Part shown: positions 36,966 through 44,618 of the stretch, piece by piece | Layout of the letters: each line of letters starts with the position of its first letter | How positions within the stretch are numbered: position 1 is the stretch's first letter | Assembly: GCA_023431055.1 (NCBI GenBank) | Contig: JAEYXX010000001.1 | Coordinates: forward strand, 62,001-126,000 | Length of the DNA: 64,000 nt | Direction of reading: 5' to 3' | DNA from: Pseudomonadota bacterium | GTDB taxonomy: Bacteria; Pseudomonadota; Gammaproteobacteria; Pseudomonadales; Pseudomonadaceae | Program-made: the position numbers and the translations under genes | Notes under the pieces: generated by a model | Database searches by the model: none | What the model was told of the DNA's origin: nothing | The model's input: the letters and a program-made list of their open reading frames with translations, nothing else

Positions 36966-38924
36966 TTAGCGCTGGCTGAGCTGCTGGCTCGGTTGATCAT
37001 CGGGCTGCCAGGCGATCAGACGCTTGCCGAAGGCATAGCTGGCGCCCTGGTAGTAGGCGATGTCGCGCCGCAACAACGGATCGGCATCATCCACCCTCCA
37101 CTCATGACTCAGGCCCAGGGCATCGTCGTGGCGACGCATGCCCTGGCGCGGGCTGAGAATCGCCAGGTTCTGCCCATCGAACAGGCCCAGGTGCTGGTAG
37201 TTGCCGAGCAGTGCCCGCCCGGGAGCGTGATCGGCGCGCAGCAGGTTGCGACCGAAGAAGGTGGACACGTAATCCAGGTTGAGCAGCCCAAGCAGCGTCG
37301 GCGCCACGTCGATCTGGCTGGCCACGTCGCGGTACTCGCCCGGTTCGACGTAGCTAGGGGCGTAGATGAACAGCGGGATGTGGTAGTTGGCCACCGGCAG
37401 ATCCTCGCGCCCGGCGCTGCCTGCGGTGTGGTCGGCGACGAAGACGAACAGCGTGTTGTCGAACCAGGGCTTGCTGCGCGCCTGCGCCAGGAACTGGCCG
37501 ATGGCATAGTCGGTGTATTTCACCGCGCCCTCACGTCCTTCGCCGGAGGCGATGTCGATGCGCCCGTCCGGGTAAGTGTAGGGTCGGTGGTTGGAGGTGG
37601 TCATCAGTTGCAGGAAGAACGGCTTGCCGGCCGCATGGTCGCTATCGGCCACCTTCAGCGCCTGATGGTAGAGATCCTCGTCGGCCATGCCCCAGGCATT
37701 CTGGAAGCTCATCTCGGACTCATCGACGCTGCTCTGATCGACGATGCGATAGCCATTGCCACCGAAGAAGGCGTTCATGTTGTCGAAGTATCCACGCCCG
37801 CCATAGACGAAGACGCTGTCGTAGCCCTGCGCGCCCAACTGCTGGCCCAGGCTGGCATAACCGGACTCGCGGCCGATGCGCTTGACGATGGAGCGCCCCG
37901 GGGTCGGCGGCACCGACAGGGTCAGTGCCTCCAGACCGCGGTCGGTACGCGTACCCGTGGCATAGAAATTGGTGAATACCAGGCTGTGCTTGCGCAGCTC
38001 ATCCAGGTTCGGGGTCAACCCACGGGTATCACCAAAGCTGCCCAGGTACTTGGCACTCAGGCTCTCGATGGTGACCAGCACGACGTTGAGCTTGCGCGCC
38101 TGGCCGGGGTTGTCGATCACCCGGCGGATGTCCTGCGGGTCGCTGCCAATGAAGCGCGCATTGGGCTCGGCCACTTCGGCACGCAACTGCTCGGCCACCG
38201 CGGCATCGGGCAAGGTGGCGTAGAACTGATGATAGTCCAGCTCGTTGTTACGAAACGCAGCGAAGAACTGGTACGGGCCATTGCTCGCCAGCTCACGTTG
38301 GTAGGTATTGCCGCCCAGACTACGCGGCGCATCCTGCCCGACCAGGCCGCTGCACAGTCCGACCAGCAATGCCAGCATGACCAGTGCATAGACCGCACGC
38401 AGCCGTGGTAAACGCGGCGCCTGCAACGCCGCACGCAGCGGCCGGCGCAGCGCTACGGTCAAGCCGATAGCCAAGACCGCCAACAGCGCCAGCAGCGGAT
38501 AGATCGGATAGGACTCGAGAATGTTGTCGACGACCTCTTTGGAGTACACGAGATAGTCCACAGCAATGAAGTTGAAGCGCACGCCGAACTCGTCCCAGAA
38601 CAGCCATTCGGCCACCGCAGTGAAGAACATCGCGAACAGGCTGACGGCCGCCAGGGCGATCAACAGACGCTGATGCCAACGGCGCCGCCACAACCAGGCA
38701 GGACACAACAGCAGGTAAAGCGCCAGCGGTGCGGCTGCGTAGACCAGGAAGCTCAGGTCATAGATCAGACCGACGCCATACAGGCCAAGCAGGTTCGGCA
38801 GGGTGACACCGGCATCGCCCAGATGTGCGATCAGCAGCACGCTACGAGTGAGGAAGAAAACCGCCAGCCAGGCCAGCAGAATGATCGACAGATAACGAAG
38901 TTGCGCGTAATGGAGCCGTGGCAT
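36966..38924 (-). CDS. LTA synthase-like sulfatase-fold membrane transferase
   Basis: 652 residues. Five N-terminal membrane helices (about 1-190), then a periplasmic alkaline-phosphatase/sulfatase-fold domain: VLVTIESLSAKYLG with the metal-site Glu, nucleophile Thr in ATGTRTDRGLEAL, and VADHTAG near the end. Such enzymes transfer phosphoglycerol or phosphoethanolamine from phospholipids to glycans or lipid A (LtaS, OpgB, EptA relatives); the exact acceptor is unknown. The ATG at 38924 has AAGGATC upstream. First gene of an operon with PAP2 and dual-specificity phosphatases, divergent from colRS, with a ColR-type box 69 bases upstream. Confidence 0.87.
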   Translation of the reverse strand: MPRLHYAQLRYLSIILLAWLAVFFLTRSVLLIAHLGDAGVTLPNLLGLYGVGLIYDLSFLVYAAAPLALYLLLCPAWLWRRRWHQRLLIALAAVSLFAMFFTAVAEWLFWDEFGVRFNFIAVDYLVYSKEVVDNILESYPIYPLLALLAVLAIGLTVALRRPLRAALQAPRLPRLRAVYALVMLALLVGLCSGLVGQDAPRSLGGNTYQRELASNGPYQFFAAFRNNELDYHQFYATLPDAAVAEQLRAEVAEPNARFIGSDPQDIRRVIDNPGQARKLNVVLVTIESLSAKYLGSFGDTRGLTPNLDELRKHSLVFTNFYATGTRTDRGLEALTLSVPPTPGRSIVKRIGRESGYASLGQQLGAQGYDSVFVYGGRGYFDNMNAFFGGNGYRIVDQSSVDESEMSFQNAWGMADEDLYHQALKVADSDHAAGKPFFLQLMTTSNHRPYTYPDGRIDIASGEGREGAVKYTDYAIGQFLAQARSKPWFDNTLFVFVADHTAGSAGREDLPVANYHIPLFIYAPSYVEPGEYRDVASQIDVAPTLLGLLNLDYVSTFFGRNLLRADHAPGRALLGNYQHLGLFDGQNLAILSPRQGMRRHDDALGLSHEWRVDDADPLLRRDIAYYQGASYAFGKRLIAWQPDDQPSQQLSQR

Positions 38925-38993
38925 CGTATGATCCTTGTAGGATGAACGAGCCGCAGTCTGCAAGGCGAGCCGTGAGCCTCTCGTCAAAGCCGT

Positions 38994-39009
38994 GTGAAAA
39001 AATCGTCAA
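38994..39009 (-). promoter_or_regulatory. ColR-type box before the sulfatase-like operon
   Basis: On the minus strand TTGACGATTTTTTCAC fits the ColR consensus as I recall it from P. putida work (YYNASNNYTTTTTCAC) at every position. It is followed after five bases by TTTGACG. The box ends 69 bases before the ATG of the sulfatase-like gene. It lies in the shared region with colR, which could also be affected. Confidence 0.75.
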
Positions 39010-39027
39010 ACCCAGGAATTACTCGCG

Positions 39028-39711
39028 ATGCGCATTCTGGTCATCGAAGACAACCTAGACATTCTCGCCAACGTGCTCGACTATCTGCAGCTCAAGGGCT
39101 TTTCCGTCGATTGCGCGCAGGACGGCCTGAGCGGCCTGCACCTGGCCAGCAGCGGCCATTACGACCTGATCGTCCTGGACATCATGCTGCCGGGCATCGA
39201 CGGTTATCAGGTGTGCAAGCGCCTGCGCGAAGATGGTCACAGCGAAGTACCGATCCTCATGCTGACTGCGCGCGATGCGCTGGATGATCGCCTGAAGGGG
39301 CTCAATGCCGGCGCCGATGACTATCTGATCAAGCCCTTCGCGCTGTCCGAACTGGTGGCGCGCATCGAGGCGATCCTGCGCCGCAGCCGCGGCAGCCGCA
39401 AACGCCAGCTGCAGGTCGCCGACCTCAGCTACGACCTCGATACCCTGCACGTCAGCCGCGCCGGTCAGGCGCTCAAGCTCAACCCGCTGGGCCTCAAGCT
39501 GCTGGCCATCCTCATGCAGCGCAGCCCGGCCGTGGTGCGCCGTGAGGCGCTGGAAGAAGCGCTGTGGGGCGACGACTGCCCGGATAGCGACAGCCTGCGC
39601 AGCCACATTCACCAGTTGCGCCAGGTGCTCGACAAACCCTTCCCCAGGCCTTTGCTACACACCATTCACGGCGTCGGTTATCGCCTGGCGGAGAGCGCCG
39701 ATGCTGTCTAA
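39028..39711 (+). CDS. colR: Response regulator ColR
   Basis: 227 residues, OmpR/PhoB class. Receiver with Asp51 (LIVLDIMLPGIDGYQ), acid pair at residues 7-8, Lys in LIKPFALSELVARI, then the winged-helix DNA-binding domain ending THINQ-like RPLLHTIHGVGYRL. The gene order (colR, colS, methyltransferase, InaA-like) is that of the ColRS system of fluorescent pseudomonads, which responds to excess zinc, iron and manganese and protects the outer membrane. It overlaps colS by 11 bases. Confidence 0.9.
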   Translation: MRILVIEDNLDILANVLDYLQLKGFSVDCAQDGLSGLHLASSGHYDLIVLDIMLPGIDGYQVCKRLREDGHSEVPILMLTARDALDDRLKGLNAGADDYLIKPFALSELVARIEAILRRSRGSRKRQLQVADLSYDLDTLHVSRAGQALKLNPLGLKLLAILMQRSPAVVRREALEEALWGDDCPDSDSLRSHIHQLRQVLDKPFPRPLLHTIHGVGYRLAESADAV

Positions 39712-40969
39712 GCAGCCGTTCGAGCGGCGCATACTGATCGCTTTCTTACTCATGACCACAGTGGTCAGTGGGCTGTTCTCACTGAGCATCGTCGCGGTGG
39801 TGCATTTCATTGAAGAGCACTTGGTTTCGATGCAAATGGAGCGCGAATTAAGTGGTGTGCTCTCACAGGATATGAAAACCGGTTCTGCTCCAAGGCTCGA
39901 TAGCAGTACGCGATTCTTTTCGTCCCAGTTCCCGGAGTACGCGATACCAGATGTGTATCAACACCTTCCTGAGGGCTTCAATGAAATCGTGAACGGCGAA
40001 GACGCTTTCTACGTATATGTAGAAGAGAGCAACGGCCATACCCATGTGCTCGAGCAAGAGCAGGATGAATTCGAAGCCCGAGAAAACGCTCTGTTCAACG
40101 TGGTGCTGGCCGGTTTTCTGCTCACCGTGATCGCGGCCTGGGGCCTGGGCCTGATTACCGCACGCAAGATCATGGCGCCCGTCAGCCGCCTGGCCCAGCA
40201 GGTGCGCCACCGTGACCAGCTGCACCCGCTGGCGCCGCCCCTGGCGCCGGACTACCCCGACGATGAAGTCGGCCAGTTGGCCGCCGCCTTCGACAGCACC
40301 CTGGGCCAGGTGCGCCAGTCCCTGGAGCGCGAACGTCTGTTCACCAGCGATGTCAGCCATGAGCTGCGCACGCCACTGATGGTCATCGCCACCTCCTGCG
40401 AGCTGCTTGCCGAGGGGCCCCTGGGCCCACGCGAGAAGGAACAGGTGGCACGCATCGCCCGCGCCAGCGAGGAAATGCGCGAACTGGTGCAGACATTCCT
40501 GCAGTTGGCGCGCGACAAGAGCAACGAAGCCGTGTTCGTCGGCGACCGTACCCTGGCCGCCGTCGCCCATGAGCAAGCCAGTCGCTGGGGCGTTCTGATG
40601 AAAGAGAAAGGCCTGGACTTCCAACTGCTCGAGGAAGGCCAGGACGACGGCCGCTACAACGCCACGTTCCTCGGTACGGTAATGGCCAACCTGTTGCGCA
40701 ACGCCCTGCACTACACCGAGAACGGCAGTGTGCGCCTGATCCTCGAAGCGGGCGCGTTTCGTATCGAGGACAGCGGTGCCGGCATTCCTGCCGAGCAGCA
40801 CGAGCGCATCTTCCAGCCGTTCGTGCGCGGCTCGCAGGCCCGTGGCGAAGGGCTTGGACTGGGGCTGTCGCTGGTCAAACGCATTTGCGCCAAACAGGGT
40901 TGGAGTGTCAGCTTGCAGAGCGAGCCAGGTCATACCCGCTTCCGGGTCAGCCTGAACAATGGCGCTTGA
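39701..40969 (+). CDS. colS: Sensor histidine kinase ColS
   Basis: 422 residues. Transmembrane helices at about 12-34 and 131-152, periplasmic loop about 35-130, HAMP, HisKA with SDVSHELRTPLMV, and HATPase ending EGLGLGLSLVKRI. The loop is acidic and has ExxE pairs (E120/E123, E125/E128); ExxE glutamates were reported to bind metal in P. putida ColS. By hand count bases 39781-40020 are 49% GC (118 of 240) against 47 of 60 at 40201-40260, so the sensor part differs in composition from the kinase part. The ATG at 39701 gives the normal N terminus. Confidence 0.9.
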   Translation: MLSKQPFERRILIAFLLMTTVVSGLFSLSIVAVVHFIEEHLVSMQMERELSGVLSQDMKTGSAPRLDSSTRFFSSQFPEYAIPDVYQHLPEGFNEIVNGEDAFYVYVEESNGHTHVLEQEQDEFEARENALFNVVLAGFLLTVIAAWGLGLITARKIMAPVSRLAQQVRHRDQLHPLAPPLAPDYPDDEVGQLAAAFDSTLGQVRQSLERERLFTSDVSHELRTPLMVIATSCELLAEGPLGPREKEQVARIARASEEMRELVQTFLQLARDKSNEAVFVGDRTLAAVAHEQASRWGVLMKEKGLDFQLLEEGQDDGRYNATFLGTVMANLLRNALHYTENGSVRLILEAGAFRIEDSGAGIPAEQHERIFQPFVRGSQARGEGLGLGLSLVKRICAKQGWSVSLQSEPGHTRFRVSLNNGA

Positions 40970-40981
40970 CGAAATTTTCAC
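40966..40981 (+). promoter_or_regulatory. ColR-type box before the methyltransferase gene
   Basis: TTGACGAAATTTTCAC fits the recalled ColR consensus with two mismatches, again followed after five bases by TTTGACG. It overlaps the colS stop codon and ends 70 bases before the methyltransferase ATG, almost exactly the geometry of the site before the sulfatase-like operon. Confidence 0.65.
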
Positions 40982-41050
40982 GCCCCTTTGACGCGGCCTT
41001 GATGCCCTGCTCTTTAGGCTGATGAACGTATCCATCAAGGGACGTTCGTC

Positions 41051-41740
41051 ATGCCCAAGCCCAGCCCCATCGAACTGGATTTTTCCCGCAAGTACGATTT
41101 CGAGCACGCCCAGCAATACCTGCACAAGCACCAGGACGGCCTGGCCCGACGCCTGTCGCACTGGCGTGATCTACAAGTGGCGCGTCGCGCCCTGCAGCTG
41201 GCCGACCAGCCGAACCTGATACTCGACCTGCCCTGCGGCGCCGGGCGCTTCTGGCCAATGCTCTGCGAGCAGCCGAACCGGGTGATCTTCGCTGCCGACA
41301 ATTCCGCCGACATGCTCGCCACCGCTCGCGCCGCGCAGCCGCCCGAGGTGGTGGCACGGGTCAACAGCTTCCGCACCTCGGCTTTCGCTATCGACCTGGG
41401 CGATAACGCGGTGGACTGCATTTTCTGCATCCGCCTGCTGCACCATATCGAGTCGGCCGAACACCGCCTGGCCATTCTCCGCGAGTTCCACCGCGTCAGC
41501 CGCGACACGCTGATCGTCTCGCTGTGGGTCGACGGCAACTACAAGGCCTGGAAACGTCGCCGCCTGGAGGCCCGGCGCGCCGCTCAGGGCCGTGGGGCGC
41601 AGAACCTGAACCGCTTCGTGGTGCCCCGCAAGACGGTGGAGGCGGAGTTCCGTCAGGCCGGCTTCGCCATACTCGGCCACCTGGACTTCCTGCCCGGCTA
41701 CGCCATGTGGCGCACCTACGTGCTGCGCAAGGGGGCCTGA
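41051..41740 (+). CDS. Class I SAM-dependent methyltransferase
   Basis: 229 residues. SAM motif I LDLPCGAGRF near residue 58, acidic motif II AADNSADML near 83, motif III IFCIRLLHHIES near 120. The equivalent gene after colRS in P. fluorescens was called orf222 and linked to LPS; substrate not known. A ribosome-binding site AAGGGA lies before the ATG. It is followed by the InaA-like gene after one base, so it heads a methyltransferase-InaA-dgkA operon, likely with its own ColR-dependent promoter. Confidence 0.85.
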   Translation: MPKPSPIELDFSRKYDFEHAQQYLHKHQDGLARRLSHWRDLQVARRALQLADQPNLILDLPCGAGRFWPMLCEQPNRVIFAADNSADMLATARAAQPPEVVARVNSFRTSAFAIDLGDNAVDCIFCIRLLHHIESAEHRLAILREFHRVSRDTLIVSLWVDGNYKAWKRRRLEARRAAQGRGAQNLNRFVVPRKTVEAEFRQAGFAILGHLDFLPGYAMWRTYVLRKGA

Positions 41741-41741
41741 A

Positions 41742-42446
41742 ATGGGGATTCTCAGCGAACAAGCACTGGCCGCCCTGCCCTCGACCGAGTTCGATCGCTG
41801 GTGGCACAGCCCTGGTCAATGGGTCGAGCCGGCCAACCAGCGGCGCGGCGGCGAGAGCGGCGTACGCCTGCTGCAGCACTGGGACGGCAGCCGGCCGCTG
41901 CTGTACTGCAAACGCCAGAACGGCCACACCTACCGCTCGCTGCGCCATCCATTGGGCCGGCCGACGATTCTGCGTGAGCTGCAGGCCTATCGCGCCCTCG
42001 CCCGCCTCGGCATCCGTACACCGAATATCGTCTACTGCGCCGCACGCAAGCAAAGCGGACAGTGGCAGGCACTGTTGGTCACCGAAGCGCTGCAGGACTT
42101 CGTCAGCCTGGAACAGTGGTACGAAGAGGCGCATGCAGCGAAGCTCAACCAGGCCATGCTGCAACGCCTGGCCGTCACCCTGGCGCGCCTGCACCTGGGT
42201 GGATGGCAGCATGGCTGCTGCTACGCCAAGCATCTGTTCGTCAAAGTGCGTAGCGATGGTGATGTCGACATTGCCCTGCTGGATCTGGAGAAAAGCCGCC
42301 GACATTGGCGTATTGCCAGCGCTTCGCGGCGCGATCTCGGCCAGTTGCAACGCCACGGCGGCAGCATGCCCGAAGCTGACATGCTCTACCTGCGCCAGGC
42401 TTACCAGCGTGCGCTGAACGATCCATGGGGTGGGCTGCAATCATGA
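41742..42446 (+). CDS. InaA / lipopolysaccharide kinase family protein
   Basis: 234 residues, small protein-kinase-like fold of the Kdo/InaA group. Conserved pieces: GRPTILRELQAYRALARLGIRTPNIVYC, then LARLHLGGWQHGCCYAKHLFV as catalytic loop and DIALLDLEKSRR as the metal-binding DLE. Relatives phosphorylate sugars of LPS core (WaaP, KdkA). It starts one base after the methyltransferase stop and overlaps dgkA by ATGA. Confidence 0.85.
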   Translation: MGILSEQALAALPSTEFDRWWHSPGQWVEPANQRRGGESGVRLLQHWDGSRPLLYCKRQNGHTYRSLRHPLGRPTILRELQAYRALARLGIRTPNIVYCAARKQSGQWQALLVTEALQDFVSLEQWYEEAHAAKLNQAMLQRLAVTLARLHLGGWQHGCCYAKHLFVKVRSDGDVDIALLDLEKSRRHWRIASASRRDLGQLQRHGGSMPEADMLYLRQAYQRALNDPWGGLQS

Positions 42447-42829
42447 ACGACAGCCCCGATCTGGACGCCCTGTCCTTCAAGGGCCGCCGAGGCCTGGCAC
42501 GCATCCTCGACGCCACCGGTTATTCGCTGGCCGGGCTGCGCGCGGCCTACCAAGGTGAAGCCGCGTTCCGTCAGTTGCTGTGGTTGAACCTGGTGCTGCT
42601 GCCGCTGGCCTGCCTGGTCGATGTCGGCCGCGCCGAGCGCGCGCTGCTGATACTGGTGCCGCTATTGGCACTGGTGGTGGAATTGCTCAATTCCGCCATC
42701 GAGGCGGTGGTCGACCGCATCTCGCTGAACCTGCACCCACTGTCCAAACAGGCCAAGGACATGGGCAGCGCGGCACAGATGGTCGCGCTGCTGATGATCA
42801 CCCTGACCTGGGCAATCATCCTGCTCTGA
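42443..42829 (+). CDS. dgkA: Diacylglycerol kinase
   Basis: 128 residues, three membrane helices, family segments EAAFRQLLWLN and ELLNSAIEAVVDRIS containing active-site Glu and Asn. It phosphorylates diacylglycerol left over when phospholipid head groups are moved to surface glycans, which fits the sulfatase-like transferase gene nearby. The ATG overlaps the InaA-like stop (ATGA); an earlier in-frame ATG at 42425 is less likely. In P. putida dgkA was listed among ColR targets (from memory). Confidence 0.93.
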   Translation: MNDSPDLDALSFKGRRGLARILDATGYSLAGLRAAYQGEAAFRQLLWLNLVLLPLACLVDVGRAERALLILVPLLALVVELLNSAIEAVVDRISLNLHPLSKQAKDMGSAAQMVALLMITLTWAIILL

Positions 42830-43294
42830 TCAGCGCACCATGAAACGCTGTTCTGCCAGCTTGCGATCACCCTGATAGACGATGAAATGCCATTCGCCGG
42901 GCACCACTTCGTGATGCTCGGTGAATTCGAAGGCCATCACGTCCTGCGGTGCACCGACCACCAGCTTCTGCTGCACTTCGAACTTGTCATGACGCTGACC
43001 ATCCGGCGTGACAACGCCTGGCGTGAGGTACAACAACGTCAGTGGAATATCACCCTCACGCTTGCCGGCCAGGCTGTAACGCATGCCGAACTTGGTGCCG
43101 AGCTTGGCGGGAATCTGCTCGGTGCGCTCGATGTCCTGATTGCTACGGGTCAGTACCCGCTCGCCGGGCTGAAAATCCTGATACTGGCTGCTGAAGATGC
43201 CGTATTCCACCGGCCCTTCGACACGGACGTCAGCCTGGCTCAGCCCTGCCCAGGCGAATAGACCGGCCATCACGGCCACTCGGGTGTAATGCAT
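42830..43294 (-). CDS. DUF3859 secreted protein
   Basis: 154 residues with a signal peptide (cleavage after AGLSQA, residue 21). The DUF3859 body starts VRVEGPVEYGIF and is beta-rich (TPGVVTPDGQ, EHHEVVPGEWHFIVYQGDRKLAEQRF). Function unknown. GAGGAG precedes the ATG. The stop is flush against dgkA from the other strand. Confidence 0.85.
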   Translation of the reverse strand: MHYTRVAVMAGLFAWAGLSQADVRVEGPVEYGIFSSQYQDFQPGERVLTRSNQDIERTEQIPAKLGTKFGMRYSLAGKREGDIPLTLLYLTPGVVTPDGQRHDKFEVQQKLVVGAPQDVMAFEFTEHHEVVPGEWHFIVYQGDRKLAEQRFMVR

Positions 43295-43360
43295 GGTGCG
43301 CTCCTCGTTGAGATGAGCGCGAGCCTATGACGCCCGAGTGACAGCCTGATGACAACCGCG

Positions 43361-44389
43361 CTAGCGATCCAGCTCGGCCTGCACCCGGCGCGGTAGTACG
43401 GAGAGGAAGTTGTCGCGCGCCACCTTGTGTGCCACATCCTCGGACAAGGCATCGAGGAACGGATCGAAGCCCTTCATGTACTCGCCCAGGCTACCGAAGC
43501 GCCCGACCACGTCCGATCCCAGCATGAAGCGCTCCGGGTAACTGCTGACCAGATGCACCCATTTCGGGTCGGGCCTGCCGTCCGCGTCCAGCAGATAGGG
43601 ACGCAACATGGTCCAGGACAGGTCGATATAAAGATTCGGGTACTGGCCGAGCATGCGCTCGACCGTGTCCAGCAGAAAGTCGAGTTTCTCCTGATGACGG
43701 TGAATCTCGGCACTGGTGCCGGCATGCGCCCAAATGAAGCGCACGTGCGGGTGATTGCGCAGCGGCGCCTCGATTTCCTCCAGGAACAGCGGTTCACGCT
43801 CGCGCTTGGAGGTGATGTTCGAATGCAGCATCACCGGCAGGTCATACTCGGCAGCCAGGTGAAACACCCGCGCCAGCGCCTCGTTGTTGGCCCGCGGCGC
43901 ACTGCCGTGAATCAGCGCGGTGAGATCGTCATGTCGGGTGAAGACCTCGCCGATGCCCTGCCACAGGCCAGGGTCTAGCTCGAGCATACGGCGGATATGC
44001 GCGTCGGCGTTCTTGTCGTTGGGATTGAAGCCGGAAAGAAACGGATGGAAGCGCTTGCGCTGCTCGGCGGGCAGACGCTTGTAGGCGGCCGCGATGAACA
44101 CGTCGGTAGCGCTGTACCAATAGGCATTGGCGTCATCACCGGCGTAATAACGCGGACGCTTGGGCTCGTCCTCATCCCACTTCTTGGCCACCGGAATACC
44201 CGAGAACATCACATGATCGACATTGTTTTCCGCCATCTTCTCCAGTAGTTCGTCCATGCCGGCGCTTTCCTGAAAGAAGTCGACGTAGTGCAGGTGGGCG
44301 TCGCTGTAGCGGTATTCGCGGGCCTGGGCGCTGCAGACGATAGCGGCACTGAGCGCGAGTATCCATGGCATCGTTCGAAATGTGAGCAA
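43361..44389 (-). CDS. Exported amidohydrolase family protein
   Basis: 342 residues. N-terminal signal peptide (ILALSAAIVCSAQA), then an amidohydrolase-2 TIM barrel: metal-site HLH in YSDAHLHYVDF, His in PVMLHSNIT, FIWAHAGTS, and Asp in MLGSDVVGRFG near the end. Substrate unknown; relatives include decarboxylases and lactonases, but the export signal is unusual for those. The start is taken as TTG at 44389 because AGGAGG lies 7 bases before it; the in-frame ATG at 44371 has no ribosome-binding site. Confidence 0.8.
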   Translation of the reverse strand: MLTFRTMPWILALSAAIVCSAQAREYRYSDAHLHYVDFFQESAGMDELLEKMAENNVDHVMFSGIPVAKKWDEDEPKRPRYYAGDDANAYWYSATDVFIAAAYKRLPAEQRKRFHPFLSGFNPNDKNADAHIRRMLELDPGLWQGIGEVFTRHDDLTALIHGSAPRANNEALARVFHLAAEYDLPVMLHSNITSKREREPLFLEEIEAPLRNHPHVRFIWAHAGTSAEIHRHQEKLDFLLDTVERMLGQYPNLYIDLSWTMLRPYLLDADGRPDPKWVHLVSSYPERFMLGSDVVGRFGSLGEYMKGFDPFLDALSEDVAHKVARDNFLSVLPRRVQAELDR

Positions 44390-44570
44390 GGCGAGTCCTC
44401 CTGACGGTACGAGCAGCATAGACCGCCGAGCGGCCCGGCAAGTTCGGAGATCACCCAGCGCCATTCGCATCAGCGCCCTCAAAAGGAGCAGGCAACCAGG
44501 GGCCGCACCAAGCCGGAACATTAATAGCTGGCTAACGGCCTGAAATGGCCATGGGTACGTCACCCGATGA

Positions 44571-44586
44571 TGGCACCTGGCTTGCA
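44571..44586 (+). promoter_or_regulatory. Sigma-54 promoter of the soluble chemoreceptor gene
   Basis: TGGCACCTGGCTTGCA has the RpoN -24 GG and -12 GC exactly 10 bases apart and matches TGGCACG-N4-TTGCW at all but one position. The predicted start point is about 24 bases before the ATG at 44619. No adjacent enhancer-binding protein gene is present. Confidence 0.8.
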
Positions 44587-44618
44587 GTGACTCAGACAGA
44601 CCAGACAGGGGAATCATC

